NCBI GenBank assembly: GCA_029012365.1
Contig: JAQXLY010000056.1
Location: forward strand, 1-64,000
Source: Lachnospiraceae bacterium
GTDB lineage: Bacteria; Bacillota; Clostridia; Lachnospirales; Lachnospiraceae
Length of the DNA stretch: 64,000 nt
Direction of reading: 5' to 3'
Positions 63,111 through 64,000 of the stretch are shown piece after piece; within the stretch, counting starts at the first letter, position 1; every line of letters begins with the position of its first letter. Under the pieces are notes generated by a model, which saw only the letters and a list, made by a program, of their open reading frames with translations, had not been told where the DNA came from and searched no databases. A program made the translations under genes and the position numbers.

Positions 63111-63872
63111 TTACTGCTCGGAATATTTTGCGGAAAGCTCATTCACTGTGCCGGCCTCAATCATCTTCGTAAGAGAGGCATTAATCTTCTCTAGCAGCTC
63201 GCTGTTTCCTTCCTTTACGGCAATGCCGTACTCCTCGGAATCAAAGGACTCCGCATCCTCTACAATCTTTAAGCCCTTGTTGTCGTTTACATACTTCTGT
63301 GCAGTCGCAGAGTCGATAACAACAACATCACACTTACCGTTTACAAGCTCAAGAATCGCTTCGGAGCCCTTCTTGAATGCTTCATAGGCATATCCCATAT
63401 CCTTTACACAGGTCTCACCGGTATATCCCTGAATTACGACAATCTTCTTGTCTGCCATATCCGCAGCTACTTTAATATCGGAATCCTCCTTTACAATCAT
63501 AACCTGCTTTGCGGTATAGTACGGAACGGAAAAGTCAATCTCTTCCTCCTTTTCGGCGGTAATGGTCATACCGGCAATTACCGCGTCCACCTGACCGTTT
63601 TCCAGAGCTAACAGTAGGGAATCAAATTCCATATTCTCGATTTCTGCCGTCTTGCCCATGTCATCACCAATCTGCTTTGCAATCGCAATATCGATACCGT
63701 CGAATTCTCCGATGACACCCTTACCGGTTACGAACTCAAACGGAGGGAATTCCGCATTCGTACCAAAGGTAATCACATCCTCCTTTTTCTCCTTGCCGCC
63801 ACATGCCGCAAGTACCGCAACCGACGATACACAGGCAAGTGCCAATACTACTTTCTTCATCATCCTTTTCAT
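63111..63872 (-). CDS. Amino-acid ABC transporter substrate-binding lipoprotein
   Basis: 253 residues. A lipoprotein signal ends at VAVLAACGGKE. The family 3 binding fold follows: TFGTNAEFPPFEFV, GEFDGIDIAIAKQIGDDMGK, FDSLLLALENGQVDAVIAGM, TAEKEEEIDFSVPYYTAKQV and VVIQGYTGETCVKDMG. Typical ligands are polar amino acids such as glutamine or histidine. An ATP-binding protein tail lies just upstream on the same strand, so it belongs to that import system; the permease is not in the window. ATAAGGAG precedes the ATG. Confidence 0.93.
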   Translation of the reverse strand: MKRMMKKVVLALACVSSVAVLAACGGKEKKEDVITFGTNAEFPPFEFVTGKGVIGEFDGIDIAIAKQIGDDMGKTAEIENMEFDSLLLALENGQVDAVIAGMTITAEKEEEIDFSVPYYTAKQVMIVKEDSDIKVAADMADKKIVVIQGYTGETCVKDMGYAYEAFKKGSEAILELVNGKCDVVVIDSATAQKYVNDNKGLKIVEDAESFDSEEYGIAVKEGNSELLEKINASLTKMIEAGTVNELSAKYSEQ

Positions 63873-63911
63873 GTTCTTATTCTCCTTATCTTTTTCTTTT
63901 CTCTCTATCTT

Positions 63912-64000
63912 TTAAAGCACCTTGCTTAAAAAGAGCTTCGTCCGTTCATGCTGCGGGTGTAAAAATACCTCGTCCGGAGTACCGCTTTCCAGTATTACGC
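63912..64000 (-). CDS. C-terminal end of an amino-acid ABC transporter ATP-binding protein (partial)
   Basis: Twenty-eight codons run in from the window edge and end in TAA at 63912: VILESGTPDEVFLHPQHERT then KLFLSKVL. This matches the C-terminus of GlnQ/HisP-type polar amino-acid ATPases. It ends about 40 bp ahead of the binding-protein gene, in the same operon. Confidence 0.82.
   Translation of the reverse strand, partial: VILESGTPDEVFLHPQHERTKLFLSKVL

Overview
The window looks like a chromosomal segment of a gut-type Lachnospiraceae (Clostridia, Bacillota). The evidence is moderate GC, strong AGGAGG ribosome sites, TTGACA/TATAAT promoters, T-box leaders on two aminoacyl-tRNA synthetase genes, a complete Rnf operon with its usual clostridial companions, many cytoplasmic glycoside hydrolases paired with AraC regulators, and a small Gly/Cys-rich protein of a kind seen in this family. 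The species cannot be named from sequence alone.

Layout. 0-5 kb: a RelE/YoeB-YefM type toxin-antitoxin pair, then small stress or small-molecule genes (AraC-GyrI regulator, TIGR04076 protein, DJ-1/PfpI protein, WYL regulator) with at least two deletion scars. 5-9.5 kb: a hybrid histidine kinase and an alpha/beta hydrolase. 9.5-18.5 kb: rnfCDGEAB, a NusG-II protein, a Gx transporter, a duplicated-domain lipoprotein and ApbE. These form an ion-pumping ferredoxin:NAD oxidoreductase plus flavinylation machinery, and RnfG carries two FMN domains. 18.5-25.6 kb: subtilisin-like protease, GH27 alpha-galactosidase, AraC regulator, NUDIX hydrolase, and thrS behind a T-box with a 269-bp palindrome between leader and gene. 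25.6-28.6 kb: a frameshifted EAL protein and an SPFH/ribbon-helix-helix pair with a perfect operator.

28.7-36 kb is the most interesting region. A LytTR response regulator and an AgrC-like kinase are followed by an 18-residue Trp-rich peptide gene, a secreted Cys-rich protein, a His-rich membrane protein, a MacB/FtsX-type ABC transporter and a membrane-anchored protein, all on the minus strand. Two 20-bp direct repeats sit directly upstream of a good -35/-10 pair in front of the peptide gene, which is the geometry of a LytTR-activated promoter. I propose this as an undescribed peptide signalling or export system.

36-44 kb: NUDIX hydrolase, tyrS with a T-box, a second FtsX-type ABC transporter with an OmpR-type two-component system (antimicrobial-peptide-resistance layout), and a stand-alone receiver protein. 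44-58 kb: hemicellulose and alpha-glucan genes (GH31, AraC, GH13, a GH26 mannanase remnant, a cellobiose/mannobiose 2-epimerase), gdhA with an attenuator-like leader, a HAD-GNAT fusion, a cytoplasmic GH10 xylanase, and a protein joining a LacI-type sugar-binding fold to a GGDEF domain. 58-64 kb: flavin reductase, UDP-sugar pyrophosphorylase, two LicD-type proteins (one fused to a GT2 glycosyltransferase), the Gly/Cys-rich protein, and an amino-acid ABC binding protein with the tail of its ATPase at the window edge.
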